Shown here piece by piece: positions 8,160-16,621 of a stretch of 64,000 nt of DNA. The stretch spans positions 1-64,000 of the forward strand of contig DBGCOP010000002.1 of assembly GCA_048360435.1 (NCBI GenBank), given 5' to 3'. The translations under genes and the position numbers were made by a program. Position 1 is the first letter of the stretch, and every line of letters begins with the position of its first letter. Origin of the DNA: Limenecus sp048360435. GTDB taxonomy: Bacteria > Cyanobacteriota > Vampirovibrionia > Gastranaerophilales > Gastranaerophilaceae. Under the pieces are notes generated by a model, which was not told the DNA's origin, did no database searches, and worked only from the letters and a program-made list of their open reading frames with translations.

Positions 8160-8381
8160 ATGACAAAAGATAAACTCAATCAAGCCAAAACAGAACTGGA
8201 AGATTTTTCTAATCAACTGGGGATTGCAGCCGGTCTTTCACGCATACTCGCAATCTCTCTTGAATTTGGCAGCAATATCAGCAAGCTGGATATAATTTCT
8301 CTGGCTTATGCACTCAAACTAATACTGCAAACGCAAAAATACAAAATAGGTGAAATAAGAAAAAATTTATTCGATGCCTAA
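8160..8381 (+). CDS. Small protein divergent from XRE regulator
   Basis: A 73-residue acidic-then-basic protein with no recognisable family. AAGGAG sits six bases before the ATG, a strong ribosome site. The middle, GIAAGLSRILAISLEFGSNISKLDIISLAYALKLIL, is a Ser/Leu-rich helical stretch reminiscent of small helical partners of regulators, but that is inference. Its promoter region overlaps the candidate operator of the XRE gene at 7870-8079, so it is probably repressed by that protein. Confidence 0.6.
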   Translation: MTKDKLNQAKTELEDFSNQLGIAAGLSRILAISLEFGSNISKLDIISLAYALKLILQTQKYKIGEIRKNLFDA

Positions 8382-8453
8382 TCCGTTCTCTCAAAAATAT
8401 CCGTGATACAATTTTGTTATTAACCAATTTATAAAAACTACAAGGGAGATAAA

Positions 8454-9728
8454 ATGACTTTAACCGAATTAAAGTATGATGTAAAAGATATGGCACTTGC
8501 AGAACAGGGCAAAAACAACATCGAATGGGCAATGAAAGATATGCCCGTTCTTGAAAGAATCAAAGCAAGATTCAGAAAAGAACAACCCTTTAAAGGATTG
8601 AGACTCACAGCCTGTGTACACGTAACAAAAGAAACAGCTGCTCTTTGTATAGCTATGAAAGAAGGCGGAGCTGACGCGGTTCTTGCAGCCTCAAATCCAC
8701 TTTCAACACAAGATGACGTTGCAGCTGCACTCGTAAAATACTGGGGAATTCCTGTATTCGGTTACGCAGGAGAAACTCCCGAAACTTACGCAAAACACGT
8801 ACAGGAAGTACTTGACCACAAACCAAACATCGTAATCGATGACGGCTGTGATTTAGTAGCAACAATCCACTCAAAAAGACAGGACTTAATCCCCGACATC
8901 ATAGGAACAACAGAAGAAACAACAACAGGAATTATCAGACTTCAAGCTATGGAAGCGGACGGAAGCTTGAAATTCCCGACAGTAGGCGTTAACAACAGCC
9001 TTACAAAACACCTCTACGACAACAGATACGGCACAGGTCAAAGTGCAATTGACGGCATTATCAGAGCAACCAACATTCTTCTTGCCGGAAAAACATTTGT
9101 TGTCTGCGGATACGGATGGTGCGGCAAGGGTGCTGCAATGAGAGCAAAAGGACTCGGTGCGAATGTAATTGTTACCGAAGTTGATCCGCTCAAAGCCCTT
9201 GAAGCTGCTATGGAAGGTTACAGCGTTATGCCTATTGCAGAAGCTGCAAAAGTCGGTGACATCTTCCTTTCTATTACAGGTGACAAAAATGTCGTTGACG
9301 TTCACCATATGCTCACAATGAAAGACGGCTCATTTGTCTGCAACGCAGGTCATTTTGACGTAGAAGTTAACGTAAACGGCTTGAAAAAAGAAACAACAGA
9401 AATCAGACAAATCAGACCTTCATTAGAAGAATATAAATTGAAAAACGGAAAATCAATCTACGTTCTGGCTGAAGGCAGACTGGTTAACCTTGTGGCAGCA
9501 GAAGGACACCCCGCTTCAGTTATGGACATGAGCTTTGCTAATCAGGCTCTTGGTATTGAATACATTGTAAAAAATCAAAGCAAGCTTGAAAACAAAATGT
9601 ACACACTCCCTCACGAAGTTGATGTTGAAATAGCAAAAATCAAACTCGACTCAATGGGAATTACAATCGATACACTGACTCCGGAACAAGAAGCTTATCT
9701 TCACAGCTGGAATTCAGGTACTGTATAA
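8454..9728 (+). CDS. ahcY: Adenosylhomocysteinase
   Basis: Splits S-adenosylhomocysteine to adenosine and homocysteine and so relieves product inhibition of methyltransferases. Visible motifs are ACVHVTKETAALCIAM, ASNPLSTQDDVAAAL, the NAD-binding GYGWCGKGAAMRAKGLGANVIVTEVD, NAGHFDVEV and EGHPASVMDMSFANQA. The protein is 424 residues and ends WNSGTV, lacking the C-terminal KxDHYRY tail of many bacterial and eukaryotic enzymes, so it is the shorter type. AGGGAG precedes the ATG. Monocistronic, with a strong terminator. Confidence 0.96.
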   Translation: MTLTELKYDVKDMALAEQGKNNIEWAMKDMPVLERIKARFRKEQPFKGLRLTACVHVTKETAALCIAMKEGGADAVLAASNPLSTQDDVAAALVKYWGIPVFGYAGETPETYAKHVQEVLDHKPNIVIDDGCDLVATIHSKRQDLIPDIIGTTEETTTGIIRLQAMEADGSLKFPTVGVNNSLTKHLYDNRYGTGQSAIDGIIRATNILLAGKTFVVCGYGWCGKGAAMRAKGLGANVIVTEVDPLKALEAAMEGYSVMPIAEAAKVGDIFLSITGDKNVVDVHHMLTMKDGSFVCNAGHFDVEVNVNGLKKETTEIRQIRPSLEEYKLKNGKSIYVLAEGRLVNLVAAEGHPASVMDMSFANQALGIEYIVKNQSKLENKMYTLPHEVDVEIAKIKLDSMGITIDTLTPEQEAYLHSWNSGTV

Positions 9729-9749
9729 ATTACAGACAAAAACTTTCAA

Positions 9750-9785
9750 AACTGCCTTAATGAATATATTAAGGCAGTTTTTTAT
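9750..9785. terminator. Bidirectional terminator between ahcY and acetyltransferase-like gene
   Basis: AACTGCCTTAA (9750-9760) pairs perfectly with TTAAGGCAGTT (9769-9779), loop 8 nt, with T-runs on the plus side and A-rich sequence on the other, so it can serve both convergent genes. Confidence 0.8.
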
Positions 9786-10579
9786 ATCGAATAATTTATT
9801 CCGTGTTTTTTGAACAATGAATTAAAAAAATCTTTGTTAGAAAATACATTCTCTCTGGTCAAAATCATGTCTATACACTCGCTCAAAGGATGTTCTTTTT
9901 GAGGATTTTCTGATTTCAGTGCCTGTTGTATATATTTTTTGAGCAATACGTTTGTTTTTCCGGTCAATTCACGCATAACAGCTGCATTTTCTTTGTTCAC
10001 TCTAACCTCTTCCATTATCTTTTCAGCTTCTTCTTTCAATGCTGAAAATTCAGGAGAATTTTCCTTCAAAATATTTTGTAAAATTTTATCTCTTTTGCCA
10101 AACTCACGAAAATCAGGCACAAATTTGTACTTTGAATGGAAATAAATAGCCGTGTCTTTTGAAACAATTTTTATGTGAGAAGCTTTATTTTCAATCATCT
10201 CCATTATTGAAGCGAGCCTCAGCACCTCACCAAAACGGAAGCCTTTTTTTTGTCTGTATTCCTTTTTCACTTCAATATTAAGACCTATCATATCTCCGTT
10301 TTTTCCACTGATTGAATAAATCTCATCCCCGACAGGTTTGCCAAAACGGTCTGTTATTGTTGTCCTAAAAGCTTCATAACAAGCACTATCCCTTTTCGAT
10401 TGAACAAACATATCACCCAGAATTTGATTTTTAAAATTAAAATTCTCAATTATCTTCCTTGTTATCTGCCCTTCACGAGGAGGAATCTCTGCCCATTTTA
10501 TAACAGAGAAATCTTTGGCTTCTTTTACGGTTTTTCCAAGCTTGTTAAAAAAGAAATTCATAATGTGAGAAAAAAACAA
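9782..10579 (-). CDS. GNAT-like acetyltransferase of unknown substrate
   Basis: A 265-residue protein. NIEVKKEYRQKKGFRFGEVLRLASIMEMI (101-129) has the look of the GNAT acetyl-CoA loop (RxxGxG-like, here RQKKGFRFG), followed by strand-helix IKIVSKDTAIYFHSKYKFVPD, as in the A...FY.k.GF ending of that fold. The C-terminal 100 residues are charged helices without family match. No ribosome site is visible; the start could be the ATG at 10561. The glycines of the acetyl-CoA loop are not fully conserved, so the call is tentative. Confidence 0.5.
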   Translation of the reverse strand: MFFSHIMNFFFNKLGKTVKEAKDFSVIKWAEIPPREGQITRKIIENFNFKNQILGDMFVQSKRDSACYEAFRTTITDRFGKPVGDEIYSISGKNGDMIGLNIEVKKEYRQKKGFRFGEVLRLASIMEMIENKASHIKIVSKDTAIYFHSKYKFVPDFREFGKRDKILQNILKENSPEFSALKEEAEKIMEEVRVNKENAAVMRELTGKTNVLLKKYIQQALKSENPQKEHPLSECIDMILTRENVFSNKDFFNSLFKKHGINYSI

Positions 10580-10603
10580 ACATAATATTTTTTGCTATCA
10601 GTC

Positions 10604-11473
10604 TTAAAATCTTCTGTAAGAACCCAAAACCTTAATGTAATTAGTATTAAGCTTGATTAAATCAAGAACTTTTCTCACCGATTCATCTTCAATATGTCCT
10701 TCAAAATCGGTAAAGAAAACATATTCGCCCAAATTTTTCTTTGACGGACGAGAATCAATATAAAGCAAATTTATGTTTAAACTGTCAAAAACATTCAAAA
10801 CCTTCACGAGTGCACCCGGCTGATTCTTTGTTGCAAAGGCAATGCTTGTCTTGTCATTGTCACTCGGAGTTGTATTACAACGTGACAACATAATAAATCT
10901 GGTTTTGTTATCTTTTTCATCGTTAATATTTTTCGCAAGAATGTTCAACTTAAACAATTCCGCTGTTCTTTGATTTGCTATTGCCGCATAAGTTTCATCA
11001 AGTTCACAAAGCTCTTTTGCTGCTTTGCTTGTTGATGCTTTTTCAATTTGTTCAATATCAGACCCAAAATGTTTAGCTATAAAGTTTTGACACTGAGCAA
11101 GAGCCTGTGGATGAGAAATAATTTTTTTTATCTTTTTAATATCACGTGAACGGGACAAAAGACAGTGATTCACAGGAATAACAGTCTCAGCAGTAATTCT
11201 TAAATTTCCATCTTTAACATTCAAAAGATTATCCATTGTCTCTCTGACAACACCTTCAATTGAGTTTTCAATAGGCACAACACCTGCGCTAAATTCGTTG
11301 TTTTGGACATATTCAATGATGCTTTTCACCGTAGAAAAAGGAAGCTGTTGAATATTGCCGGCTGGAATCAATCTCAAAAACTGATTCTTTGCTATCTCAC
11401 AATAAGTACCCTCAGGTCCTAAGAAAACAAGCTCTTTAATATCTTTACTTATCTCAATCATTTTGCTGTACAC
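10604..11473 (-). CDS. pheA: Prephenate dehydratase
   Basis: Converts prephenate to phenylpyruvate in phenylalanine synthesis. The catalytic domain begins FLGPEGTYCEIA and includes VPIENSIEGVVRETMD and the NKTRFIML motif with the essential Thr. A C-terminal ACT domain carries IDSRPSKKNLGEYVFFTDFEG, the ESRP-type phenylalanine-binding motif, so feedback inhibition is expected. No chorismate mutase domain is fused. The start used is a GTG at 11473; an ATG at 11461 is the alternative. Divergent from the phosphohexomutase gene. Confidence 0.94.
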   Translation of the reverse strand: MYSKMIEISKDIKELVFLGPEGTYCEIAKNQFLRLIPAGNIQQLPFSTVKSIIEYVQNNEFSAGVVPIENSIEGVVRETMDNLLNVKDGNLRITAETVIPVNHCLLSRSRDIKKIKKIISHPQALAQCQNFIAKHFGSDIEQIEKASTSKAAKELCELDETYAAIANQRTAELFKLNILAKNINDEKDNKTRFIMLSRCNTTPSDNDKTSIAFATKNQPGALVKVLNVFDSLNINLLYIDSRPSKKNLGEYVFFTDFEGHIEDESVRKVLDLIKLNTNYIKVLGSYRRF

Positions 11474-11527
11474 CGTTTCTCTGGTAAAATATCATTTATT
11501 AGATTATTGTACAAAAAGGTGTTTTAA

Positions 11528-12943
11528 ATGACAAATACGAGGACAAATATAAAATTCGGCACTGACGGCTGGAGAGCAATAACAAACAAGGATTTTACAT
11601 TTGAAAATGTAGAAACAGTAACAAAAGCAATTGCCCAATATATCCTCGAAAAAGACGGAATAAACAAACCCATACTCATAGGATATGACCCGAGAAACAT
11701 GGCTGACAAATTTGCGGAATTTTCAGCAGAAATTCTAAAAAATGCAGGTTTCAAAGTAACTTTATCTTCAGAAATTGTGCCGACACCGGTTCTGGCATAC
11801 AACGCAAAATTTTATAACGCTGATGCTTTGATGTTCACGGCCTCTCACAATCCTCCACAATACCTCGGAATAAAATTCATTCCCGACTATGCAGGACCTG
11901 CCACAACTGAAATAACAAACGCGATTGTTGAAAACATAAAAAACATCGACTCAATAAGTTTCAACCCGTCAAAAACTTTTAACATCGAAAAAAAATGCTT
12001 CAAAGAAGAATATTTCAAACACATTGAGTCAATAATAAATTTTGAAAAAATCAGAGAATACTTTACACGTGAAGACGATGACGGAGAAATCGTCTATGAC
12101 GGTCTTTACAGTGCAAGCATAGGATATTTTAACGAACTGCTTTCAAGAAACGGAATAAGTTTTGAATCTTTACATATGCAGCACGACCCGAATTTCGGCG
12201 GAGGCATGCCTGAACCCAAAGCAAAATATCTTCAAGAACTCATAGACATAATCTCTCATCGTACAAGCGCAATTGGCTTAAGCAATGACGGCGACGGAGA
12301 CAGATTCGGTGTAATTAACGAAAAAGCAGAATTTGTAACCCCAAACGAAATTATTGCACTCCTTCTCGGACACCTTATCAAAAACAAAGGCTATGAAGGT
12401 AAACTCGTAAAAACCGTTGGTGCAAGCCAAATGCTTGATTTGATTGCACATCAGTATGAAATTGACGTTGTAGAAACACCCGTAGGCTTCAAATGGGTCG
12501 GTGCAGCAATGCGCGAATATGACACTATAATAGGCGGTGAAGAATCAGGCGGTTTGAGCATAAAAGGCCACATTCCCGAAAAAGACGGAATCATTGCCGA
12601 TCTTCTCGTTCTTGAAATGCTGGCTTACGAAGATAAACCTCTGTGGGAGCTTCAAGAGGAACTCAAACAAAAATCAGGCTGTTCTTTTATCAACGAAAGA
12701 ATTGATATAAAACTTCAAGACCAACAACAACTTGAAATATTAATGAAAAAATACTGCGAGCTTGAAAACATCGGAAATTTTGCGATAAGAGAAAAAGATA
12801 CTAAAGACGGTGTTAAATATTATCTCGATGACAAAAAAACCTGGGTGCTTATCCGACCGAGCGGAACTGAACCGCTTTTGCGAATTTATTTTGAATCCGA
12901 CTCAAAAGACAAAATCGAAGAACTCAAAAATTTTTTTGAATAA
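11528..12943 (+). CDS. Phosphoglucomutase/phosphomannomutase family protein
   Basis: An alpha-D-phosphohexomutase of 471 residues with all four domain signatures: the phosphoserine loop TASHNPPQYLGIKF (domain 1), the metal loop SNDGDGDRFG (domain 2), the sugar loop GGEESGGLSIKG (domain 3) and the phosphate-binding RPSGTEPLLRIY (domain 4). Such enzymes interconvert hexose-1- and 6-phosphates; glucose versus mannose specificity cannot be read from the sequence. The stop codon abuts the stop of convergent leuA without any gap. Confidence 0.9.
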   Translation: MTNTRTNIKFGTDGWRAITNKDFTFENVETVTKAIAQYILEKDGINKPILIGYDPRNMADKFAEFSAEILKNAGFKVTLSSEIVPTPVLAYNAKFYNADALMFTASHNPPQYLGIKFIPDYAGPATTEITNAIVENIKNIDSISFNPSKTFNIEKKCFKEEYFKHIESIINFEKIREYFTREDDDGEIVYDGLYSASIGYFNELLSRNGISFESLHMQHDPNFGGGMPEPKAKYLQELIDIISHRTSAIGLSNDGDGDRFGVINEKAEFVTPNEIIALLLGHLIKNKGYEGKLVKTVGASQMLDLIAHQYEIDVVETPVGFKWVGAAMREYDTIIGGEESGGLSIKGHIPEKDGIIADLLVLEMLAYEDKPLWELQEELKQKSGCSFINERIDIKLQDQQQLEILMKKYCELENIGNFAIREKDTKDGVKYYLDDKKTWVLIRPSGTEPLLRIYFESDSKDKIEELKNFFE

Positions 12944-14467
12944 TTATTTATTCATCAGATTTAAACCGTTAAATATAGCTTTAACGTTAGCTTTCAGTGT
13001 GTTTTCATCTTTGCCTCTGGCAAGGATCGTTCTGCCGTCCAAATTTTCAAAATGTATAACTGTCATAGCAACCGCACCCGAACCAAATATTTCACCGTCA
13101 AGAGCGTATTGTTCATAATCCACAAGTTTTTGCGGAAAACCTGCCTGTTTGAGTGCAGACAAACAAGCATCCAAAGGTCCGTTGCCTTGCGCATTCATAT
13201 CAAAAAACTCTGTTTTGTGGAAAAATTTCAGATTGAACACTTTTTCAGAAAGTTTTTCAAAACCAACAAGTTTGAAATCTCCCTGAACATTGAAAACTTC
13301 TTTGAAATAAATATCAATAATATTTCTTGTAGGAAGCTCGCCGACTTTTTCAGCCGCTTCTTTAACAATAGGAGTAATGCGAACAGCCTCCTGCATGGTA
13401 ATCGGATAACCTGCATCGGAAATAATTTCAAACACCGCTGTTTTTCCTGATTGGCTCGTAAATCCGATTTTTTCGTCATCTTTTCTGCCTATCAAAGTAG
13501 GATGAATCGGTCTGTAAGCACCTTTTTCCATATCCTTTGTTTTTACCGCACCGTCTTGATGAATTCCGCTTCTGTGTGCAAGTGCCTCCGGGCCAATCAA
13601 AGGTGCTTTTTCAGCAACAGGAACTTTTGACATCTCTGCCACAACAAGCGCCATTTCATAAATCTCGCCCAGATTCAACGGAACCTCAACACCGCTGTTA
13701 TGAAGAGCAACAGCCACCTCATACATATTTGTATTACCTGCTCGTTCCCCGAGACCGTTTAAACAACATTCAAGCTGTGTTGCACCTGCAAAATAGCTTT
13801 CAACCGTAGCAGCCGTAGCCATACCCAGATCATTGTGACAATGCACAGCAATCATAATATCTTTCGGCAGCTCTTCATACACCTTCTCTACCATATCTAC
13901 AAAGGTTTTCACCCTTGTTCTTTCAACGGTGTTAGGAAGATTTATTACAGTTGCACCTGCTTTAACAACTTCCTTTAATGTATCAATTACATAATCAAGA
14001 TTCTCCATACAATCGCCAAAATGCTCAACAGAGAATTGAACTTGGCCGTTTTTGTTTGCTTTTTTCATTTCGCCAAAAGCAAATGAAACTGCCTCAACAG
14101 CCGTTTTTCTAACCTCTTCGGGCTTTTTATTTAAAACATATTTCATGTTAAACGGACTCATTGCAATGAACGTATGAAGTCTCGGCAAAGAACAGACCTT
14201 TATACACTCTACGGCAGTTTTTATATCTTTTTCAACTGCTCTGGCAAGTCCGCTAATTACAATATTTTCAGGTGCAATTTCAGCAAGCCTGCGGCAAGCC
14301 TCAAAATCCATCTCTGAAGCAGCGGGGAATCCTGCTTCAACAGCTTGAACATTGAAGTCAACAAGTTTGTTAAAGATAAATTCTTTTTCATTCAAGTTCC
14401 ACGGTTTTTTGAGCGACTGGTTCCCATCTCTCAAAGTTATGTCATAAAAAAACGGCTGTCTTGTCAT
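12944..14467 (-). CDS. leuA: 2-isopropylmalate synthase (LeuA, RDGNQ type)
   Basis: Condenses acetyl-CoA with 2-ketoisovalerate in leucine synthesis. The TIM-barrel domain opens with YDITLRDGNQ and holds VEAGFPAASEMDFEACRR and the metal-binding HCHNDLGMATA; SGIHQDGAVK follows. The C-terminal LeuA allosteric domain ends near EIFGSGAVAMTVIHFENLDGR. RDGNQ in place of RDGEQSPG suggests the LeuA2-like branch. Homologous acyl-CoA condensing enzymes are hard to exclude, but the C-terminal domain supports LeuA. Other leu genes are not adjacent. Confidence 0.85.
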   Translation of the reverse strand: MTRQPFFYDITLRDGNQSLKKPWNLNEKEFIFNKLVDFNVQAVEAGFPAASEMDFEACRRLAEIAPENIVISGLARAVEKDIKTAVECIKVCSLPRLHTFIAMSPFNMKYVLNKKPEEVRKTAVEAVSFAFGEMKKANKNGQVQFSVEHFGDCMENLDYVIDTLKEVVKAGATVINLPNTVERTRVKTFVDMVEKVYEELPKDIMIAVHCHNDLGMATAATVESYFAGATQLECCLNGLGERAGNTNMYEVAVALHNSGVEVPLNLGEIYEMALVVAEMSKVPVAEKAPLIGPEALAHRSGIHQDGAVKTKDMEKGAYRPIHPTLIGRKDDEKIGFTSQSGKTAVFEIISDAGYPITMQEAVRITPIVKEAAEKVGELPTRNIIDIYFKEVFNVQGDFKLVGFEKLSEKVFNLKFFHKTEFFDMNAQGNGPLDACLSALKQAGFPQKLVDYEQYALDGEIFGSGAVAMTVIHFENLDGRTILARGKDENTLKANVKAIFNGLNLMNK

Positions 14468-14567
14468 ACTTCCACACCTGTATTGTATTTTATATAAAAT
14501 TATAACTTTTATTTTAATAAAAATGCAATAAATAAGTAATATTTCTGATTAAATTGTGGAATCATGG

Positions 14568-14576
14568 TGTTATAAT
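14568..14576 (+). promoter_or_regulatory. Extended -10 promoter of PilZ gene
   Basis: TGTTATAAT is an extended -10 element (TG-n-TATAAT), 30 nt before the TTG start of the PilZ gene. A weak -35 match TTAAAT lies at 14549-14554. Confidence 0.5.
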
Positions 14577-14605
14577 AGTAATTGTAAAAAATTGCGGAGC
14601 ATAAT

Positions 14606-15208
14606 TTGGATAAATACAGTTTTTTGAAACCTTCAAACAAGCTTGAAATTATTGTTGATAACAACAGTTATTTTTGTACAATTTATTATGTTGAAAATGA
14701 TAAATTGACAGTATTTTTTGACAAACAAACAACACTTCCGGAAAAGGAAATCGAAATTAATATATATGCACAAGACGGTGTTTACAATGCAACAAGCAGA
14801 ATCCTGTCAAGCAATTATCTGAATGAAACCACTTTTTATATGCTTTCATTCCCCTCAAACATAAAACATTCACAAAGAAGAGAATATTTAAGAGCTGATA
14901 TAGAAACAGATTTTTCAATAAAAGTTATGCTTGAAGGTACTGAAGTTGAAAAAATAATCTCAACAACAAAAAACATTTGTGCAAAAGGTCTTGCCTTCAT
15001 TGCTGACAGACAAATGAGTGCTTACACATCTTTGGAAGTTGATTTGTTTCTTGAAGGAAAAGAAATCAAAACAAAAGCAGAGCTGGTTTATTCCACACCG
15101 ATTAGAATAAACAATACCTTCAAATTTTTAACAGCAGTAACTTTCACAACTATAAAAAAAGAAGAAATGAATTTTATTACGCTTCAATGTATGAAATTTA
15201 AAGGCTAG
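14606..15208 (+). CDS. PilZ-domain protein (YcgR-like)
   Basis: Probable cyclic-di-GMP receptor. The first 85 residues form a beta-rich YcgR-type N-terminal domain; QRREYLR (90-96) and NICAKG (123-128) match the RxxxR and (D/N)xSxxG motifs that bind cyclic-di-GMP, with Cys replacing Ser in the second. Total 200 residues, normal for the two-domain form. The start is TTG with CGGAG six bases upstream. Its last four bases overlap the convergent glutaredoxin gene. What it controls is not visible from the neighbours. Confidence 0.82.
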   Translation: MDKYSFLKPSNKLEIIVDNNSYFCTIYYVENDKLTVFFDKQTTLPEKEIEINIYAQDGVYNATSRILSSNYLNETTFYMLSFPSNIKHSQRREYLRADIETDFSIKVMLEGTEVEKIISTTKNICAKGLAFIADRQMSAYTSLEVDLFLEGKEIKTKAELVYSTPIRINNTFKFLTAVTFTTIKKEEMNFITLQCMKFKG

Positions 15209-15471
15209 TTTTTGATATAATCATTCAATTTACCTTTTTGGATGATGTCTTTCAATTCAGAATATCCGCCAATATGTTTTCCGTTAATAACAATTTGAGG
15301 CACGGTCACTCTGCCGTCAATCTTGAAACGTTTACCCAATTTTTCACGGATTTTTTCTTCATCATGAGAAATATCATATTCAAAATAGTCTAGATAGTTA
15401 TCTTCGAGCAGTTCTTTTGCTTTACGGCAGAAAGGACATGTCGGTATTGTAAAAAGTTCTATGTCATTCAT
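15205..15471 (-). CDS. Glutaredoxin
   Basis: A small thioredoxin-fold protein with the dithiol active site TCPFCRKAKELL near the N-terminus, the cis-proline in RVTVPQIVINGKHIGGYSEL and the usual C-terminal helix. It reduces disulfides or glutathione-mixed disulfides. A longer reading begins at 15492, but the ATG at 15471 gives the standard glutaredoxin N-terminus (MNDIELFTIPTC), so I use it. Overlaps the PilZ gene by four bases at the 3' end. Confidence 0.88.
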   Translation of the reverse strand: MNDIELFTIPTCPFCRKAKELLEDNYLDYFEYDISHDEEKIREKLGKRFKIDGRVTVPQIVINGKHIGGYSELKDIIQKGKLNDYIKN

Positions 15472-15527
15472 AGAAACATTATGCCCTGTCATATAGTTTT
15501 TTTTAATTAGCCTGAAAGTGATTCCTA

Positions 15528-16001
15528 TCAGGCATTAAAAAGCTGAGAAAAAATTGAATTTGCTATATCAATCAGCCCGTTACCCAAAAACACAAACATC
15601 AACAGAATTGCAAACCATTTTTGTATATCTTTAACAAGTATAACTCTTTTGTTGGAACGTCTGTCTGTCAGTTCTTTATACTCATCTTTGTTTGGTGCTT
15701 TTGGCAAATCTTCTTCCAGTTTTTCAATTACCGAATTATATTTGATTTTTATAATAGAAGCATACGCATCCTGATTTGAAATCCACATTATACAAGAAGC
15801 AATTCCAAAGACCTCTAAAGCAAGCAGAAGAAAATATTGTGCAGGCAAAATCATTTTTACAAAAATCAAAGCAAACATGAAGATTGCCGAAAAAATCATA
15901 AAAAATCTGTTAATCATAAATGAACGGTCAATAAAACGTTCTTTCATCTCGTTATAAATTCTGTATTGTTCAAGAATTAAATATTTTTCATCCATACGCA
16001 C
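15528..16001 (-). CDS. Membrane protein, possibly RipA-like
   Basis: A 157-residue protein with three predicted membrane segments (about 29-50, 55-75 and 128-148) separated by a charged cytoplasmic loop. The opening LEQYRIYNEMKERFIDRSFMINRFFM resembles the start of RipA-family octameric membrane proteins by eye; I am not certain. No signal peptide. It precedes the glutaredoxin gene on the same strand with a 56-nt gap, so they may be co-transcribed. Confidence 0.5.
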   Translation of the reverse strand: MRMDEKYLILEQYRIYNEMKERFIDRSFMINRFFMIFSAIFMFALIFVKMILPAQYFLLLALEVFGIASCIMWISNQDAYASIIKIKYNSVIEKLEEDLPKAPNKDEYKELTDRRSNKRVILVKDIQKWFAILLMFVFLGNGLIDIANSIFSQLFNA

Positions 16002-16105
16002 CTCTGTTTTTACACAATAATAAACTTATGTTAAACTTTTTGCAAATAAATAGCAAAAAAACAGCTTCACAGGGTTTATAATACTGTCAGGTAAGGAGTA
16101 ATAAA

Positions 16106-16459
16106 ATGATTCAACCATTAAAACCGGCAAATTCTATAAATGCAGCCCCGTTACGCAGCAACCAGGCAACAAGCTTTGGCGATAACGGATATCACAAAGA
16201 AGACCGGAACTACAAAAGACCCAGCAAAGCAAAAAGAGTCGCAACCTGGGCGGCAAGTGAAATTGTAACAGGTGCAATAGTAAGCTTAATATTTGACGGT
16301 GCAGCCAACTTAATTAAAAAAGCATTCCCAAAAACAAATCTTGTACATACACCATTAAAACAAGCTGTTCAAAGAGCAGGTATCTGGGGACTGGCATTCC
16401 TTGGCATAGGTCTTGTTATGAATGGAATCGGTGCTGCTTTTTACAGAAATAACAAATAA
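16106..16459 (+). CDS. Small membrane lineage protein with SFGD motif
   Basis: A 117-residue protein with an Asn/Ala-rich N-terminus ending in ATSFGDNGY, a basic stretch (KRPSKAKRVATWAA) and two hydrophobic segments (about 50-70 and 90-110). No family recognised. AAGGAG is placed well before the ATG and TATAAT lies at 16077-16082. A terminator follows. The N-terminal SFG motif links it to the other orphan proteins of this window. Confidence 0.65.
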   Translation: MIQPLKPANSINAAPLRSNQATSFGDNGYHKEDRNYKRPSKAKRVATWAASEIVTGAIVSLIFDGAANLIKKAFPKTNLVHTPLKQAVQRAGIWGLAFLGIGLVMNGIGAAFYRNNK

Positions 16460-16483
16460 ACAACAATTTTTGATAATCGGTAT

Positions 16484-16520
16484 AAAAACGCTTTGTATTA
16501 TTAAATATGAAGCGTTTTTA
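16484..16520 (+). terminator. Rho-independent terminator
   Basis: AAAAACGCTT (16484-16493) pairs with AAGCGTTTTT (16510-16519) around a 16-nt A/T loop; T-run at the end. Separates the small membrane protein gene from fusA. Confidence 0.6.
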
Positions 16521-16621
16521 ATTTATTCTTTAAAAAATTTCATTTTTATGCAAAAATTTTCTTAAGATAGCTTAATGCTGTTAATTTGTAGTATTAGATA
16601 AAATAAAAAAGGAAAAACGAA

